Source: CAZJDM01 sp964544765 (GTDB lineage Bacteria > Bdellovibrionota_B > Oligoflexia > CAYFLR01). Taken from it: 55,492 bases of DNA. The DNA lies in NCBI GenBank assembly GCA_964544765.1, contig CAZJDM010000006.1, positions 1 to 55,492 of the forward strand, read 5' to 3'. Shown in pieces: positions 54,452 to 55,492 of the stretch. The position numbers and the translations under genes are program-made. Below the pieces are notes generated by a model, which searched no databases, had not been told where the DNA came from, and saw nothing but the letters and a program-made list of their open reading frames with translations. Every line of letters starts with the position of its first letter. Position 1 is the first letter of the stretch.

Positions 54452-55492
54452 ATGAACATGATTAACAAATCAAGCTCGTCATTTCACGACGTGAAGAACT
54501 TAACTTTCTTAACCATTAACGATAAAATCATACCAATAGTCCCTACCAAACTAGAAATGAGTGATATTCTTGGACATTGGAAATCCAGATGGGGTATTGG
54601 GCGCATGAAATACAAGATAAAACCCGGACTGTATGCAGTAGGAAACCCCAACCCAGAGTCACCAGTCTTCGCATCAGCTAACTATAAAATGAGTTTTGAT
54701 ATATTACGGCGTAACCTTGTTGAAATAGACGCGTGGATATTAGTACTTGACACTAAAGGAATCAATGTATGGTGCGCTGCTGGAAAAGGTACCTTTGGCA
54801 CCAATGAGTTGGTGAATAGAATCAAAGAAACCCAACTCGAACAAATTATCCATCACAAAAGAATCATTGTCCCTCAACTTGGAGCGGTGGGAGTTAGCGC
54901 TCCTCAAGTAAAAAAGCATAGTGGTTTTAAGGTAATATATGGTCCCATACGAGCCAAGGATATATCGAACTTTTTACTTGCTAAACTCAAAGCCACACCA
55001 GATATGAGAATTATGCATTTTACCCTTTGGGATAGAACAGTATTAATACCGATAGAACTAATGATGTGGGGCAAATATATTTTGGCCACGGCAGTATGCC
55101 TTTTTCTAATGGCAGGATTCTACAAACAAGGAGTCTCTGTTTCCTTGATGCTCAATAATGGTCTACCCTATGTCATACTTCTAATCTTTATTTTTTTATT
55201 AGCTGGAATATTAGGACCACTCTTACTACCTTGGCTTCCAGGCAGATCTTTTTCTGTAAAAGGTACATGGCTCGGAATTTTGCTTGCCACAGGTATAATG
55301 AGTTATTGGTGGAACACTCCTAGCTTAGGACTATTTGAAAATTATCTTAGTTTAACCGCTTGGATATTATTAATTCCCTCAATATCAAGTTTTATTTTAA
55401 TGAATTTTACTGGTGCGACAACCTTTACTTCACTATCAGGAGTAAAAAAAGAAATTGAGAATTGCTGTGCCTTTTCAGATCGTCTCAAGTAT
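54452..55492 (+). CDS. hgcA: HgcA corrinoid protein of mercury methylation (partial)
   Basis: 347 codons, open at the window edge. HgcA is a membrane corrinoid protein that transfers a methyl group to Hg(II); HgcB, a ferredoxin, reduces it. The cap-helix motif NVWCAAGK (105-112) with the cobalt-coordinating Cys108 is diagnostic, extended by GTFGTNELVNRI. Other family segments are WKSRWGIGRMKYKIKPGLYA, SPVFASANYKMSFDILRR, DAWILVLDTKGI, RIIVPQLGAVGV and KVIYGPIRAKD. Four membrane segments are visible (about 203-223, 238-260, 270-287, 299-320), then FTGATTFTSLSGVKKEI, which in this family precedes a last helix not yet reached. The ribosome binding site is weak (GAAAGATAAAGAC). It lies 109 bases after a kinase gene with its own promoter. 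Confidence 0.94.
   Translation, partial: MNMINKSSSSFHDVKNLTFLTINDKIIPIVPTKLEMSDILGHWKSRWGIGRMKYKIKPGLYAVGNPNPESPVFASANYKMSFDILRRNLVEIDAWILVLDTKGINVWCAAGKGTFGTNELVNRIKETQLEQIIHHKRIIVPQLGAVGVSAPQVKKHSGFKVIYGPIRAKDISNFLLAKLKATPDMRIMHFTLWDRTVLIPIELMMWGKYILATAVCLFLMAGFYKQGVSVSLMLNNGLPYVILLIFIFLLAGILGPLLLPWLPGRSFSVKGTWLGILLATGIMSYWWNTPSLGLFENYLSLTAWILLIPSISSFILMNFTGATTFTSLSGVKKEIENCCAFSDRLKY

Noticed and set aside
1..55492. CRISPR arrays, tRNA or rRNA genes
   Set aside because: No regularly spaced direct repeats with unique spacers, and no cloverleaf-like or ribosomal sequence was found on reading both strands. A covariance-model search would be needed to be sure about tRNA.
1..55492. Insertion sequences or phage genes
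   Set aside because: No transposase, integrase or phage structural protein is recognisable, and no terminal inverted repeats with target duplications stand out.

Overview
The window is AT-rich DNA from a Gram-negative bacterium. Evidence for an outer membrane is direct: seven probable lipoproteins, a TonB/ExbB/ExbD set, a TonB-dependent receptor, a FadL-type barrel and a small barrel protein. A TIGR02147-type regulator next to a 'GTSTNVGNP' lipoprotein, families I associate with Bdellovibrionota, Myxococcota and Fibrobacterota, suggests a deltaproteobacteria-like or Fibrobacter-like lineage. The hgcA gene at the right edge suggests an anaerobic or microaerobic lifestyle with corrinoid metabolism. 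No rRNA or ribosomal gene is present, so the phylum stays open.

Layout. (1) 0.4-5.2 kb: minus-strand genes for a lipoprotein, two exported proteins of unknown function and a PAS-HTH regulator, then a small membrane protein. (2) 5.3-17.4 kb: a PilZ protein and a locus that looks built for scavenging lipids. It holds a VolA-like lipase lipoprotein, an endonuclease/exonuclease/phosphatase (sphingomyelinase-like) lipoprotein, a FadL-type channel, a frameshifted TonB-dependent receptor, a lipoprotein, and exbB-exbD-tonB with overlapping reading frames. (3) 17.5-24.7 kb, all minus: M28 peptidase, two GT39-like membrane glycosyltransferases, M14 carboxypeptidase, the VGNP lipoprotein and the TIGR02147 regulator. 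(4) 24.8-36.2 kb: a hybrid kinase, a very large lipoprotein, a NamZ-type muramidase, a methyltransferase, an M16-like protein without its zinc motif, an SDH-type serine protease and a HAD phosphatase.

(5) 36.2-54.3 kb: a signalling island with seven histidine kinases, one NarL-type response regulator and a CheR methyltransferase. Most kinases carry a receiver domain at the N-terminus, and several are obvious paralogues with rearranged domains. One has lost key catalytic residues and looks like a pseudokinase. Only one protein of the island has a recognisable DNA-binding domain. A DnaQ-like exonuclease, a receiver-like membrane protein, a zinc-ribbon protein and an isochorismatase-like hydrolase lie between the kinases.

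(6) From 54452 to the right edge: hgcA, the corrinoid methyltransferase of mercury methylation, identified by its cap-helix motif NVWCAAGK. It runs off the window, so its partner hgcB cannot be seen. A weak terminator and its own promoter separate it from the kinase operon upstream. Short in-frame tandem repeats occur in several genes, and one outer-membrane receptor is broken at a C tract, so slippage is active here or the assembly has small errors.
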